Origin: Prostheceraeus crozeri
Taxonomy: Eukaryota; Platyhelminthes; Polycladida; Euryleptidae
Assembly: GCA_907163375.1 (NCBI GenBank)
Contig: CAJQUW010016879.1
Coordinates: 248,001-312,000, forward strand
Reading direction: 5' to 3'
DNA: 64,000 nt
In this document: piece after piece, positions 12,506 to 23,935 of the stretch
How the letters are laid out: every line of letters begins with the position of its first letter
Position numbering within the stretch: position 1 is the stretch's first letter
Program-made: the position numbers and the translations under genes
The notes under the pieces: model-generated
Databases searched by the model: none
Told to the model about the DNA's origin: nothing
Seen by the model: only the letters and a program-made list of their open reading frames with translations

Positions 12506-12804
12506 CACCAGTAGCAAGTCAATAAATGCTGATGAGGCCAATATTTAACTTTTCAAAATTATTCAAAATCAAAGTAGGCCTACAAGATCCAAGATTATTT
12601 ACGCCTTGGGCATACGGACAAATCTTTTTTGCGGAATAATATTTTTACTTATAGGCTTAACATACAAAGGGCGTTACTGGGATGAGAAGGCAGACATAAT
12701 GTCTATATGGTACTCTTTGTACGAATACGTTTCACTGATAGGAATAGAGAACAGATCTAAGCCTGATTATTGATTATCCGAAAAATTGACATGATAAGTA
12801 CACG

Positions 12805-13135
12805 CACTAGGCGACATGCCACGCGGAATTCACGCGTAATTACGGAACACCCCAAACATCCGTGGTTAAGGACATTCTATTCTTCTACCCGCGTACATGC
12901 GCGCTGCACTAACAGTCAGAAATCATTTGATATGATGCTGTTAAAAAATGGGAAATGTTTATGAATACGCGCGGGCGAGCGTTTATAGTTTGCGCGTCGT
13001 CTACCGTTGTCTGCGTTGCCGCTTGAACCACGGATGAACCGCTAAGCATGTATTCTGTCTTCCCTGAGCATGAAATTGAGGTCCTATCACATTGTTTAGC
13101 CTCTGATACATGCAAACACATGAGACGAGAAATAC
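12805..13135 (+). mobile_element. Tc1-like MITE, 3'-truncated copy
   Basis: Starting with CACTAGGCGACATGCCACGC, this is about 90 percent identical by eye to the complete copy at 53627-54080 until about 13135, where the match ends. Its right inverted repeat is missing. It encodes nothing recognisable. Confidence 0.7.
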
Positions 13136-13821
13136 ATTTCTTAGACAAAAAGAAAATTTAGAAAACGTTGCTTTGTATTTTTTCCAAAACTTCGGTATAG
13201 TGATAACATTCTGAAACATCTTTATTCGTCTAGAATGTAGGCTATTTGAGCAAGGTGGTGTGATACAGGCACCCGTTTCCCAATCTGTGATTATAGTTAT
13301 CGTTAAGTAATATTTCATCAAGGTTAGTACATACCGATACCCTACAAATTGTACTGAAGAACGCTGTAAAATGATCACATAGTAAATATATTTACTTCTG
13401 CTATACGAAATCGCTGTTGTCCTTGGTGCTAGCCCCACCGATAATTGATTGCAAATAACAAGTATCTTACCCGCTCGATACTCACGAAACATCAGCTTCA
13501 TTAATTGAAAATACATGGAGACTACGTTATCTACAAGATTTATTGTGAAAACCATTTACCCGTCAGATATTGTTAGCTGAAAATCAAAAGTCGCTTGGGT
13601 GAAAAAATGCATTACTACACACTAAGTATCCATTCGAAAACGAAGAACAGTGTAAAAACAATAAGGATGCGCAGAATTTTGCACCAAGTGTTAAATGAAA
13701 TTTAAGTAACAATGTAATCAAAATATAGACTTTCTCTGAAAATAGCCTTTTTTACAATGTGGAATTACTGTCTGGTACTTTTGCAAGACACTAACAGTAA
13801 AAAGTAAATTTAAAGTAAATA
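13136..13821. other. No gene recognised
   Basis: Continues from the truncated MITE to the hAT element. A minus-strand frame of 184 codons spans 13001-13555 but overlaps the MITE and shows no domain, so it is not called. Confidence 0.3.
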
Positions 13822-13829
13822 CACTAATA

Positions 13830-14610
13830 CAGGGATGCGGAGTCCTATCATTTTGATAGGACTCTGACTCCGACTCCGACTCCGAGGGCCGGTAGGACTC
13901 CGACTCCGACTGGGGGTGACAAGTATATAAAGCCTAGTTTTTTTTAATAAACTGGCAACCTACATCATCGATCACTACAGGCTTACCTGATCTCATCTTT
14001 AGTAATCATTGTTGCATCATCAATCATTTTCGATGAAAGTTTGTCAAAAATCGTCTTAAGTTGGGTGCATACGACTCGGCTCCTCCCATCTTGTTGATGT
14101 GTGCTTCACACGGTTTTTCTTCAGTCTCTACCAGGCAGGAAAATCTCCCATCCTTCTCCAAAAAATATGAGTTCACTTTCGATTTTATTATGCACTTAAG
14201 AGGAGCCATTACACACGATTAACGTGAGGGTAAGAGGTAATAATGTTCTCAAGCAAACTAATATTTCATTTTTGTCTCTGATCTGACCTTTTGTGCGTAG
14301 GTGTGATCGAGGCTAGGAGGGGTTGTCCTCTCTATTAAATCACCGAGTGAAAAGACAATCCTTTTTCACTATCACGGTTCATTCCCTCAACTATTACAAG
14401 CTTTGCATGCACTGCTGTCTCTGTACTTTTGTTTGACGGAGAAAGTTGACATCAAGACAGTGACAACTATGTGCAATAAATGAGAATAAATAATTTGTTT
14501 GTATTATTTTTCGGGTCTAGCTACAAGCCGGAGTCCTATCATCTAATAGGACTCCGACTCCGACTCCAGCAAAGATGATAGGACTCCGGGACTCCGACTC
14601 CGCATCCCTG
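13830..14610 (-). mobile_element. hAT element, internally deleted
   Basis: The termini are CAGGGATGCGGAGTC at 13830 and the inverse GACTCCGCATCCCTG ending at 14610. Both are flanked by the perfect 8-bp direct repeat CACTAATA (13822-13829 and 14611-14618). Beside each end are several copies of GACTCCGACTCCGA or its inverse, probably transposase-binding repeats. Termini and duplication length are those of the hAT superfamily. A worn fragment of the same end is seen near 16890-16915. Orientation is given by the BED-finger remnant inside. Confidence 0.9.
14024..14209 (-). pseudogene. BED-finger remnant of hAT transposase
   Basis: A 61-codon frame inside the hAT element begins MAPLKCIIKSKVNSYF and has two spaced Cys residues (FSCLV and KPCEA) followed by NLRRFLTNFHRK. 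The pattern 'S.V..YF ... C ... C ... NLRRHL...H' is that of the N-terminal BED zinc finger of hAT transposases, which binds the element ends. The catalytic DDE/RNase H part and dimerisation region are absent, so the enzyme cannot be functional. Alternative: a chance frame, less likely given the position inside a hAT element. Confidence 0.55.
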
Positions 14611-14618
14611 CACTAATA

Positions 14619-17552
14619 GTAAAAAAGTAAAAGTCGGCCTGTGCCGAAAAAAATGGCTGACAGGTTAAAAGACTCAATCTAGTCATTAAAGAAATTACTT
14701 GATAAGGTAAAGATATGTTCCTACTTTGTGTCTTGTAGGCATTAATTGGTTCTTATTTCCTAACCTAACTACCTCGATGAGCTAGAACCACCATCTCACG
14801 ATCGGAGCTGCTGCTGAATTGATTGCAACATTTAACTTCCGTCTCATCTATCAGGCCGGTCCTTCTCGGGTGGTTAATCTGTCAGGGTACCTGTTAGATT
14901 CAGCGACTGTCGAAGTTGTTGCATTCAACACTACCCCCAGACAGATCGAAAATGAGATCGAATGAAGTAAAGATGTCAAAACGATTGAGAGATGTGTATC
15001 GGAACTACAATTTATTTGATCAAATTTGCTTTGTCCCCTTTAATGCCGCCCGGTGATGAGCGGATGGCGAGCCCAGTGATGAGTTGTCTTGAAATCTATT
15101 CATGATGTTAAACACTAGTGTATAATCTAACACAATTCTGCCGTAGCCGTTCAGCTGGGACTCAACTTCTCCAAAAAATATCATGGGGTGCTCAAGCCAC
15201 TGATGCCCTCGGTTGTTCCCGAGCCTATGAGCTCCACTGACTTAAGCAAAGCGCAAAGTCGGATTTTCATGGTAGAGGCAGGTTTGTCCAGTCAAGAACG
15301 AATTTTGTCACTTAAAGATTAAAACGCGCCTTCAAATAGTACAAGGGCTTGCTGACGTTTTCTTCGCGAACGAGCTTGTTGTTATTTTTAATTTGTGGAT
15401 TGCCACCCAACATCAGTACAGCGACAATTCTTAAGCTATACCTCCAGTCGTCCTGCAAGCTACGAGAGGGTCAAATATCTCAAGATTCCATTTGTTTATG
15501 TTGATCCATTTGCTTCCGAGTTTGTTAATTTTGATTGCACCTTTAAGGCAGACATCTTCCAGAGTAGGCAGAAATGTGACATTCTTCGCATCCGCTTGCT
15601 TGCCCGATTTTCTGCACAAACTTCCATTGTAGGTACAGAAACTTCTTTTTGTATAAAAAACAGCATGGCTAATGTAAATGTTAAATTATGCAGGGATTCC
15701 GTTCAACTGATTATGACATGTGTTGTGGATAGACTTAAATGCAAACTTGAACTCTTCTCACTCTTCACTCGTCACTTCTTCGTCCTAAACTTAAATGGAT
15801 TGCAAATATTTTGCAACTGAAATTGAAGCTATGATTGCCTACAATTGCATTGTAATAAATAAACGCTACCTGAAAAATGGCATAAAATTCTAAAATAAAA
15901 AATATGAGTGACTGCCAATTTTTTCCACAAATAATCTGCTTTCGAGGAAAAAAGTTATGCACACCAAGACAGATGGTCCCTAGAAATCGTTGGATGATTT
16001 CCAATGACAGCTGATGAAATAATAGACGACAAAGCTGAATTTAAAGGCATGCGCACACGCTAAAAGCACACATAAGGCATGTGCAAAGTCAAATAATTCT
16101 TGGCATCATAGAGAAACAACCATCTAACTAATATGCTTCGATAGACTTTTCTTCATCCGGACGTAACAGGGTCTCATAAATTGCATGCCGATGTAGTTCA
16201 TCTCAAGCTCTAACTATTGTCGGAATTTCCCGGGAAATTGATGTGAATTCCCGATTCACAGTTGGGATTACCCTAGTTGGGATTATATTGCAATACGCTG
16301 TTTATGTATCTCTATCAAAATTTATGTTTATTTATCATCTATCAAAAAGCAGATAATCATTTTTTTCCTCATCATGATCAATTTGGATATTTATTTTTGC
16401 CTAATCTCATTCTTGTTATCTGACGGATCTTTACTAAACACTTCAATTTTTTCAGTTCTTTTGTGTGGAAAAGGTACTAAGGAATACGAGGTGATGTGAA
16501 TCTTCGTCTCTGCCATCCGAATTCGCATAACTCCATGGCACCCATTCTATGATGTTCAAGCTGCATATTATTCGAAAATGAAGATGATATAGTTGACCAG
16601 TTTGTGAGTCAAATAGCCAATTGACTATCGATCGTAAGAAGGCGCTGGCCGCCGAAAGTCCGTCACGCTGTGCCGAAGTCAATTTTACTTTTACTTTTCA
16701 CCAATAAACTTGAAAACTTCGAGTCAGAACCTCTTTTTAACTTACGCTTGGTAAGAAAAAGCAAATTATTTATACAATACGAAATGTGCTAAAAATGTCA
16801 CAGCAACGTTAAAAGGTCGTGCAAAAGTTTCGCACTTCTTTTTTTTCGATTTCTGTGAATCCCCCTCCTCCTCACAGAGATGCAGAGATCTATCGTCTTG
16901 ATAGGACTCCAACTCCGGAAATTGACAAACTGTATCGCAAGTGATGGAAAAATGTGAAAATTTTGCACTTCGTTCAACGACAAGAGGATGGAAATTAGCA
17001 GCTCCAATCATCCTAGACTCTAAAAGCGATTATCGAGTGACTTTTGATGATAATGTATGAATAAGTCAACCATTAGGGCCTCTTGGCTTTTCCAAGGTAC
17101 CGGTACGACACAATTGCAATAAATCGTCCATATTTGCTTGATAATTGATCACACATTTTATGTAAGAGTTCTGTTGATGTCATGTATAATTGATGTTATT
17201 AATAAAGATTTAGAAGAAGATGTATTTATTAAGAATATATCCCTCTGCTTTTCTACAATTGGCTGGTCTTATCTTTCAATTTTACGAAAAATTATGGTAA
17301 GCAATTTTTATAACTTGGAACAAGTTTTTGCTACCAAAGATTTTGCAACTGGTACGAAAGGTCGTGCATTGTCAAAGTTGAGCTCTTGTTCCAAAGTCCC
17401 TTGTTCGTCAAGGTACAATTAAGCAAATCTCCAGAAGAGCCCCAAAAAGGTTGCGGAAGTAGTTGCGGCTATAGGCTTATGCTTGATAGTAGTAATCCCT
17501 TGACAAAATCAAGTCCAGTGCAGTGATGAGTCATCGATGAGTCATCATGCTG
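14619..17552. other. No gene recognised
   Basis: Several short frames are present (the longest at 15395-15820, 141 codons, plus strand), without recognisable domains or convincing splice context. A fragment of the hAT terminal repeat (GGACTCC-type words) lies at 16890-16915. Otherwise nothing could be supported. Confidence 0.35.
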
Positions 17553-17626
17553 ACTCAGCCCCCCCTCTGGAAGGAAAGAAAGAAGGAAGGCGGCAAGGGG
17601 TGGAATGTGGGAAGGATAGAGTGAGA

Positions 17627-20600
17627 AAAGGTGGGTTTTGGCTGTTTTGGGATGAGAAAGTCCATTTTTCGACATGAAGGAGTGCTCGGATGTGAAAACG
17701 GAGTGCAAATTCGGACGTTTTGGCCAATTCTGTGTCTAGCAACTTCTTTCCAGCTCAATCGGAGAGAAAAAATTCTGGCCCCCCTCTGAAACGAGACTTC
17801 CAACTTTGGTGCTAGAGATCGTAGAAAGTCGTGTGATAGCTCATTTGAAAGCTAAGAGTGAGAAAAATGCGGTGGAAAGCTCAGTTTGGTCCTATTTTTG
17901 TGGGTTTAGAGAGGAAAATGACAGGAAAACGTCAGAGTTGGAAAAGGCAGGTTTTGGATGTTTTGGGATGAGAAATTCCTTTTTTCGTCATGAAGGAGGT
18001 CTCGAATGGGAAAACGGAGTGCAAATTCGGACGTTTTGGCCAATTTTGGGTCTAGGAACATGTTTCCAGCTCAATCGGAGAGAAAAAGTTCTGACCTCCG
18101 CCTCTGGAACGAGACTTCCAACTTTGGTTTTAGAGATCGTAGAAAGTCGTGTGATAGCTCATTTGAAAGCTAGGAGTGAGAAAAATGCAGTGGAAGAAAC
18201 GGCTTATTCATATCTGCCTTCGTATAGATGTGAGACGTCATTGAAAATTTTGGACATTGGCGAAAAAACGAGAGTTAGAATTTTTACGAAAACGGCTCTA
18301 GCGGGTGAACCAAGCCTCGGACAGGGGAAACAGAGACCAGATTTGGAATCAGCGTGCCATTCTGCATCTACAGGGTGAGTTTCAAGTGAATCGGAGAGAA
18401 AAAGTTGAAAATTTTCTTCACACTGGGTCTTCACACGGGATTTTTTCCTGAAAATGTTAAATTGTAGCCACCTTTGTTTAATCCTTTTTTTCATCTCGGC
18501 TTCTGGTCATCGTAGAGAGTCGAGGGATGTCTTAAATGAAAGGGGAGAGCGAGAAAACATGGCTATCAAAATTTGAAGTCAATCGGAGCACTAGAACCGG
18601 AGATAGACGGGTTTAAAGTGGACCGCGGATTTGGACTTTTTGGCCAATTTTGGGTCTAGGAACATGTTTCCAGCTCAATCGGAGAGAAAAAGTTCTGACC
18701 TCCGCCTCTGGAACGAGACTTCCAACTTTGGTGCTAGAGATCGTAGAAAGTCGTGTGATAGCTCATTTGAAAGGTAAGAGTGAGAAAAATGCAGTGGAAA
18801 GATTAGTTTGGTCCTATTTCCTGGGTTTAGAGAGGAAAATGACAGGAAAACGTCAGAGTTGGAAAAGGCAGGTTTTGGATGTTTTGGGATGAGAAATTCC
18901 ATTTTTCGTCATGAAGGAGGTCTCGAATGGGAAAACGGAGTGCAAATTCGGACGTTTTGGCCAATTTTGGGTCTAGGAACATGTTTCCAGCTCAATCGGA
19001 GAGAAAAAGTTCTGACCTCCGCCTCTGGAACGAGACTTCCAACTTTGGTTCTAGAGATCGTAGAAAGTCGTGTGATAGCTCATTTGAAAGCTAGGAGTGA
19101 GAAAAATGCAGTGGAAGAAGCGGCTTGTTCATATCTGCCTTCGTATAGATGTGAGACGTCATTGAAAATTTTGGACATTGGCGAAAAAACGAGAGTTAGA
19201 ATTTTTACGAAAACGGCTCTAGCGGGTGAACCAAGCCTCGGACAGGGGAAACAGAGACCAGATTTGGAATCAGCGTGCCATTCTGCATCTACAGGGTGAG
19301 TTTCAAGTGAATCGGAGAGAAAAAGTTGAAAATTTTCTTCACACTGGGTCTTCACACGGGATTTTTTCCTGAAAATGTTAAATTGTAGCCACCTTTGTTT
19401 CATCCTTTTTTTCATCTCGGCTTCTGGTCATCGTAGAGAGTCGAGGGATGTCTTAAATGAAAGGGGAGAGCGAGAAAACATGGCTATCAAAATTTGAAGT
19501 CAATCGGAGCACTAGAACCGGAGATAGACGGGTTTAAAGTGGACCGCGGATTTGGACTTTTTGGCCAATTTTGGGTCTAGGAACATGTTTCCAGCTCAAT
19601 CGGAGAGAAAAAGTTCTGACCTCCGCCTCTGGAACGAGACTTCCAACTTTGGTGCTAGAGATCGTAGAAAGTCGTGTGATAGCTCATTTGAAAGGTAAGA
19701 GTGAGAAAAATGCAGTGGAAAGCTTAGTTTGGTCCTATTTCCCTGGGTTTAGAGAGGAAAATGACAGGAAAACGTCAGAGTTGGAAAAGGCAGGTTTTGG
19801 ATGTTTTGGGATGAGAAATTCCATTTTTCGTCATGAAGGAGGTCTCGAATGGGAAAACGGAGTGCAAATTCGGACGTTTTGGCCAATTTTGGGTCTAGGA
19901 ACATGTTTCCAGCTCAATCGGAGAGAAAAAGTTCTGACCTCCGCCTCTGGAACGAGACTTCCAACTTTGGTTTTAGAGATCGTAGAAAGTCGTGTGATAG
20001 CTCATTTGAAAGCTAGGAGTGAGAAAAATGCAGTGGAAGAAACGGCTTATTCATATCTGCCTTCGTATAGATGTGAGACGTCATTGAAAATTTTGGACAT
20101 TGGCGAAAAAACGAGAGTTAGAATTTTTACGAAAACGGCTCTAGCGGGTGAACCAAGCCTCGGACAGGGGAAACAGAGACCAGATTTGGAATCAGCGTGC
20201 CATTCTGCATCTACAGGGTGAGTTTCAAGTGAATCGGAGAGAAAAAGTTGAAAATTTTCTTCACACTGGGTCTTCACACGGGATTTTTTCCTGAAAATGT
20301 TAAATTGTAGCCACCTTTGTTTAATCCTTTTTTTCATCTCGGCTTCTGGTCATCGTAGAGAGTCGAGGGATGTCTTAAATGAAAGGGGAGAGCGAGAAAA
20401 CATGGCTATCAAAATTTGAAGTCAATCGGAGCACTAGAACCGGAGATAGACGGGTTTAAAGTGGACCGCGGATTTGGACTTTTTGGCCAATTTTGGGTCT
20501 AGGAACATGTTTCCAGCTCAATCGGAGAGAAAAAGTTCTGACCTCCGCCTCTGGAACGAGACTTCCAACTTTGGTTTTAGAGATCGTAGAAAGTCGTGTG

Positions 20601-21062
20601 ATAGCTCATTTGAAAGCTAGGAGTGAGAAAAATGCAGTGGAAGAAACGGCTTATTCATATCTGCCTTCGTATAGATGTGAGACGTCATTGAAAATTTTGG
20701 ACATTGGCGAAAAAACGAGAGTTAGAATTTTTACGAAAACGGCTCTAGCGGGTGAACCAAGCCTCGGACAGGGGAAACAGAGACCAGATTTGGAATCAGC
20801 GTGCCATTCTGCATCTACAGGGTGAGTTTCAAGTGAATCGGAGAGAAAAAGTTGAAAATTTTCTTCACACTGGGTCTTCACACGGGATTTTTTCCTGAAA
20901 ATGTTAAATTGTAGCCACCTTTGTTTAATCCTTTTTTTCATCTCGGCTTCTGGTCATCGTAGAGAGTCGAGGGATGTCTTAAATGAAAGGGGAGAGCGAG
21001 AAAACATGGCTATCAAAATTTGAAGTCAATCGGAGCACTAGAACCGGAGATAGACGGGTTTT
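17627..21062 (+). repeat. Left terminal array (higher-order tandem repeat)
   Basis: Two related units alternate. A is about 317 bp and B 604 bp, and both begin TGGCCAATTTTGGGTCTAGG. Unit starts are at 17721 (A), 18037 (B), 18641 (A), 18958 (B), 19562 (A), 19880 (B) and 20484 (B), after a partial A at 17627-17720. The spacing is thus a 921-bp A+B superunit plus one extra B. Copies differ at only a few positions. Shorter shared words such as AATCGGAG and GTAGAaAGTCG show that A and B descend from a smaller repeat of about 150-190 bp. The open frames crossing the units look like repeat artefacts. Confidence 0.9.
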
Positions 21063-21082
21063 AAGTTTTTAAATGATGGAGA

Positions 21083-21171
21083 TTACGTCATCAGCTCATC
21101 GCCACAAACTATATAAGCGGGGAACCGACAGAGACTTTTCATTAAGACGAGAGCGATTGTCAAAGGTAGGT
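21083..21171 (+). promoter_or_regulatory. Promoter-like module with splice donor at inner edge of left array
   Basis: Just inside the last array unit are a CRE/ATF-like TTACGTCA (21083), a TATA box TATATAAG (21110), an initiator-like TTCATT about 28 bases downstream (21138) and a donor-like CAAAG/GTAGGT at 21166. Order and spacing fit an RNA polymerase II core promoter reading rightward into the element, with a short first exon. No transcript evidence is available. Confidence 0.45.
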
Positions 21172-21598
21172 CGTCTCTCTGAGCTCCGATGATAGCATCG
21201 GATATTCCAAATTTCAGGTTTCCGTAAGAAACCGACTTAGAAAATTTCATTGCTGATATCAGCTAAGGCGTCAGACTTAGAGGTTCGCCAGGAGATGGCC
21301 TTCGTCTCGAGGCCACAAAAGACTCCAAAACTTTAAAGGCTTGTAACTTTGCTTCTACAAGTCCGTTTGACTTGATTCCGAAAAGGTTCGATCGCTATTG
21401 ATCAGACCTATAGTGACAGACTACTTATAAAATTTAAGTAGTGCCAAAAAATTAAAATTTTATTAAAATTAAAAATTCAAATTCACTATTTTTGGAGGTT
21501 TTCTGGGGTTTTTGACCCTGCTGAAGTCAATGAAGGCATGGATAAGTGTGTACGAGCTAGTCTTCTCATGAACCAAGCGGCTTTTCACTGAAAGAGAG

Positions 21599-22168
21599 CA
21601 AGTCACGGAGAGTTTTGCTGTAATATTCCCCTGACAGGGTGTTCCTTCGGGACGGCGGATGATGCCGTAGTGATAAGTGTGGCAAGGGAGTGTGTCATAT
21701 TTTAGACCGAAACCGCTGGGGCAACTCATGTTGGGCATTTGACACAGCTCTCAACGTAGCACTTTGAACGCCAATCGGTTGAGTCTTAGCTATCTTGTCA
21801 TGGGTGGCATCTAAACATCTCCATTGCAAAACGCTTGTAAATCACGGCTTGCTATCAAGCTGATCAAAGCAACGACTTGCCAACCTCTTGTAAATAACTC
21901 CACCAGTTTTCATGTCTGGCTATCAAGTCATTGACGTTGCAAGTCACGGAGATTTTCGGTGTCATACTTCCTGTTGGTGGGCGTTCTTTCGAGACAGCGG
22001 TGAAGTCCGTAGCGATGAGTACTGCACGGTACGTGGGCAATGGTAATCCTTGTGAAACCTCTCTGCGTCATGTTTGCAAGTGGTTGCCTTTCGTCTCAAC
22101 GTTGTACTCTGACCGCCAGGGCGACATTTAGCTATCTGCCACAGGTTACCTCATAAAATCTCCATTGC
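21599..22168 (+). repeat. Diverged tandem duplication in noncoding left part
   Basis: The block starting CAAGTCACGGAGAG at 21599 recurs at 21940 as CAAGTCACGGAGAT, a spacing of 341 bases. Both run through a TTCgGGACgGCGG-type block, GTAGtGATgAGT and end near ATCTCCATTGCA. Identity is moderate. No coding potential was recognised. It could be a regulatory duplication. Confidence 0.55.
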
Positions 22169-22324
22169 ACTTGTCTCCCGACAGTTGGCCATACATGGGA
22201 GAATGGACGATGAGTTCTGCTCGCCTCTATCACCGAGTCTAATGATGAAGGGATGAAACGGGTGGGCACTCTTGCGCCACACGCAACCACATGCTCATTT
22301 CTCTCTTCGCTAGTGAACAAGCTC

Positions 22325-23040
22325 GTGTGAGTGTAGTCAGAAAGTGTATCATGTTGTACAAAAGTTTTACTGCAACACAGGTTGATGTATAGTTAGAAAG
22401 TTTGATCATCGAAGTTTTATGAAACTTAAGTGTCATAAAATGTAAGCGTTAGTGTAGTCAAATAGTTTTACCGCGACACACGTTTGTGAAAGTAAAGTTT
22501 GATCATCGAATTTTTATTCGTGAGTGTCGTCAGAAAGTGTATCATGGTTTGCAAAAGCAAAGTTTAATCAAATAGTTTTACTGCGACACACGTTTGAGAA
22601 AGTAAAGTTTGATCATCGAAGTTTTATTCGTGAGTGTAGTCAGAAAGTGTATCATGGTTTGCAAAAGTTTTAGTGCAACACAGGTTGATGTGTAGTTAGA
22701 AAGTTTGATCATCGAAGTTTTATTCGTGAGTGTAGTCAGAAAGTGTATCATGGTTTTCAAAAGCAACGTTTAGTGTAGTCAAATAGTTTTACCGCGGCAC
22801 ACGTTTGTGAAGGTAAAGTTTGATCATGGCGTTTTATGAAACACAAATGTCATAAAATGTAAGCGTTAGTGTAATCAAATAGTTTTACTGTGACACACGT
22901 TTGTAAAAGTAAAGTTTGATCATTGAAGTTTTATTCGTGAGTGTAGTCAGAAAGTGTATCATGATGTTTTATGAAACACAAGTTTATGAAATGATAATGT
23001 AGTCTGAAAGTTAATGAAACACATCACAAGTCCTAAAGTT
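22325..23040 (+). repeat. AT-rich degenerate tandem repeats
   Basis: Words such as GTGTAGTCAGAAAGTGTATC, AAAGTTTGATCATCGAAG, TTTTATTCGTGAGTG and TAGTCAAATAGTTTTAC recur in mixed order every 60-180 bases. A shorter echo is at 23545-23640. The region lies between the promoter-like module and the first gene of the Polinton and encodes nothing recognisable. Confidence 0.7.
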
Positions 23041-23143
23041 CGCCATCCAGGACTCAGGTTTCCTACGACAAGATATAAGGAGGTAGCACTTAATTGAAAT
23101 TCACTTTTCACTGAGCACTGTTACAGTGTAGTGATCCTGCATC

Positions 23144-23377
23144 ATGAGTGAGACAGAATCTGAATTAATGATTCGTCAAAAGAAAGAAAAGAACACAATC
23201 ATGGAGTTGTCAGAAAGGTACTACTCCATGGCAATCAAGACAGGTGATCCAAGGAAGATTGCCGATTTTCTAGAAACGATTGACTATGTGAAGAAAGCAA
23301 CAATAGTTAGTCATCAAAGACAATCCAACATGCTAAAAGAAGGAAAATGGTTTGGACCTAAACATAAATATGAATGA
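23144..23377 (+). CDS. Small Polinton protein of unknown function
   Basis: A 77-residue frame beginning MSETESELMIRQKKEKN, rich in Lys and Glu and probably helical (ERYYSMAIKTGDPRKIADFLE). It has no signal peptide, membrane segment or cysteines. It is the first frame after the repeat-rich noncoding part of the element and uses the same strand as most neighbours. Its family is not recognised, and a short frame of this size could be fortuitous. The ATG lies just after a repeat-free leader and the base composition matches the neighbouring genes. Confidence 0.4.
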   Translation: MSETESELMIRQKKEKNTIMELSERYYSMAIKTGDPRKIADFLETIDYVKKATIVSHQRQSNMLKEGKWFGPKHKYE

Positions 23378-23744
23378 AGAGCATCCTTTCTTTAAAACAT
23401 GAAGACATACACACTGCTTCATTGCCTCTTTCCGTGAATGATCCATGAGCCTTTACGAGGCTACCCATAATGAGGCCTGAAAGTCATTTGCTTTCATGAC
23501 GGTTCCAAGCCCGTATAACTCAGAGGATGGGTGAAAAATTGATGAAATGAAAGTAAAGTTTATCATATTGTACAAAAGTTTTACTGCCACACAGGTTGAT
23601 GAAGTGATAATGTAGTCAAATAGTGAAAGTAAAGTATTAGATTACACTGAGTCATCAATACTGTCAAAGGTGTACAAGTCATATCAAATATATTCAACTG
23701 AGTGTCCATTCCTGACACTCATCATCATTTGAAGTTATTTGAAG

Positions 23745-23897
23745 ATGAAAAGTTGCATTCGTTTCCCAACTTCATGGTTTGTAGCAAGAGAGCTTGGTTA
23801 TTCGTTGAAGACTATAGAGAGTGTTACAAATGTAAATGAAAATATTAAAGCTGATGCTTTAGTTGAAAGACTAATGGATCCAGATGACATGTTATGA
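23745..23897 (+). CDS. UBA-like small protein
   Basis: A 50-residue frame with the pattern 'ARELGYSLKTIESV...NENIKADALVERLMDPDD'. The G-Y-S turn after the first helix and the closing aL-v-rLm helix resemble a ubiquitin-associated (UBA) domain, as found next to RING domains in inhibitor-of-apoptosis proteins. It lies 38 bases upstream of the RING frame on the same strand, so the two may act together in ubiquitin handling or come from one ancestral gene. The domain call is by pattern only and the frame is short. Confidence 0.4.
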   Translation: MKSCIRFPTSWFVARELGYSLKTIESVTNVNENIKADALVERLMDPDDML

Positions 23898-23935
23898 ATC
23901 ATCATTTGGATTGAAGATGGATAGAGGATTTTTCC

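Noticed and set aside
13001-13555. 184-codon minus-strand frame
   Set aside because: It runs through the truncated MITE and shows no conserved block.
15395-15820. 141-codon plus-strand frame
   Set aside because: No domain, no splice or promoter context, and amino-acid make-up typical of random AT-rich translation.
17806-20825. Repeated open frames of 110-216 residues in the left Polinton array
   Set aside because: They follow the tandem units, have no recognisable domain, occur with equally open frames on the other strand, and their similarity to each other is that of the DNA repeat itself.
22325-23040. CRISPR-like array
   Set aside because: Repeats are degenerate, unevenly spaced and lie in an animal Polinton with no associated genes.
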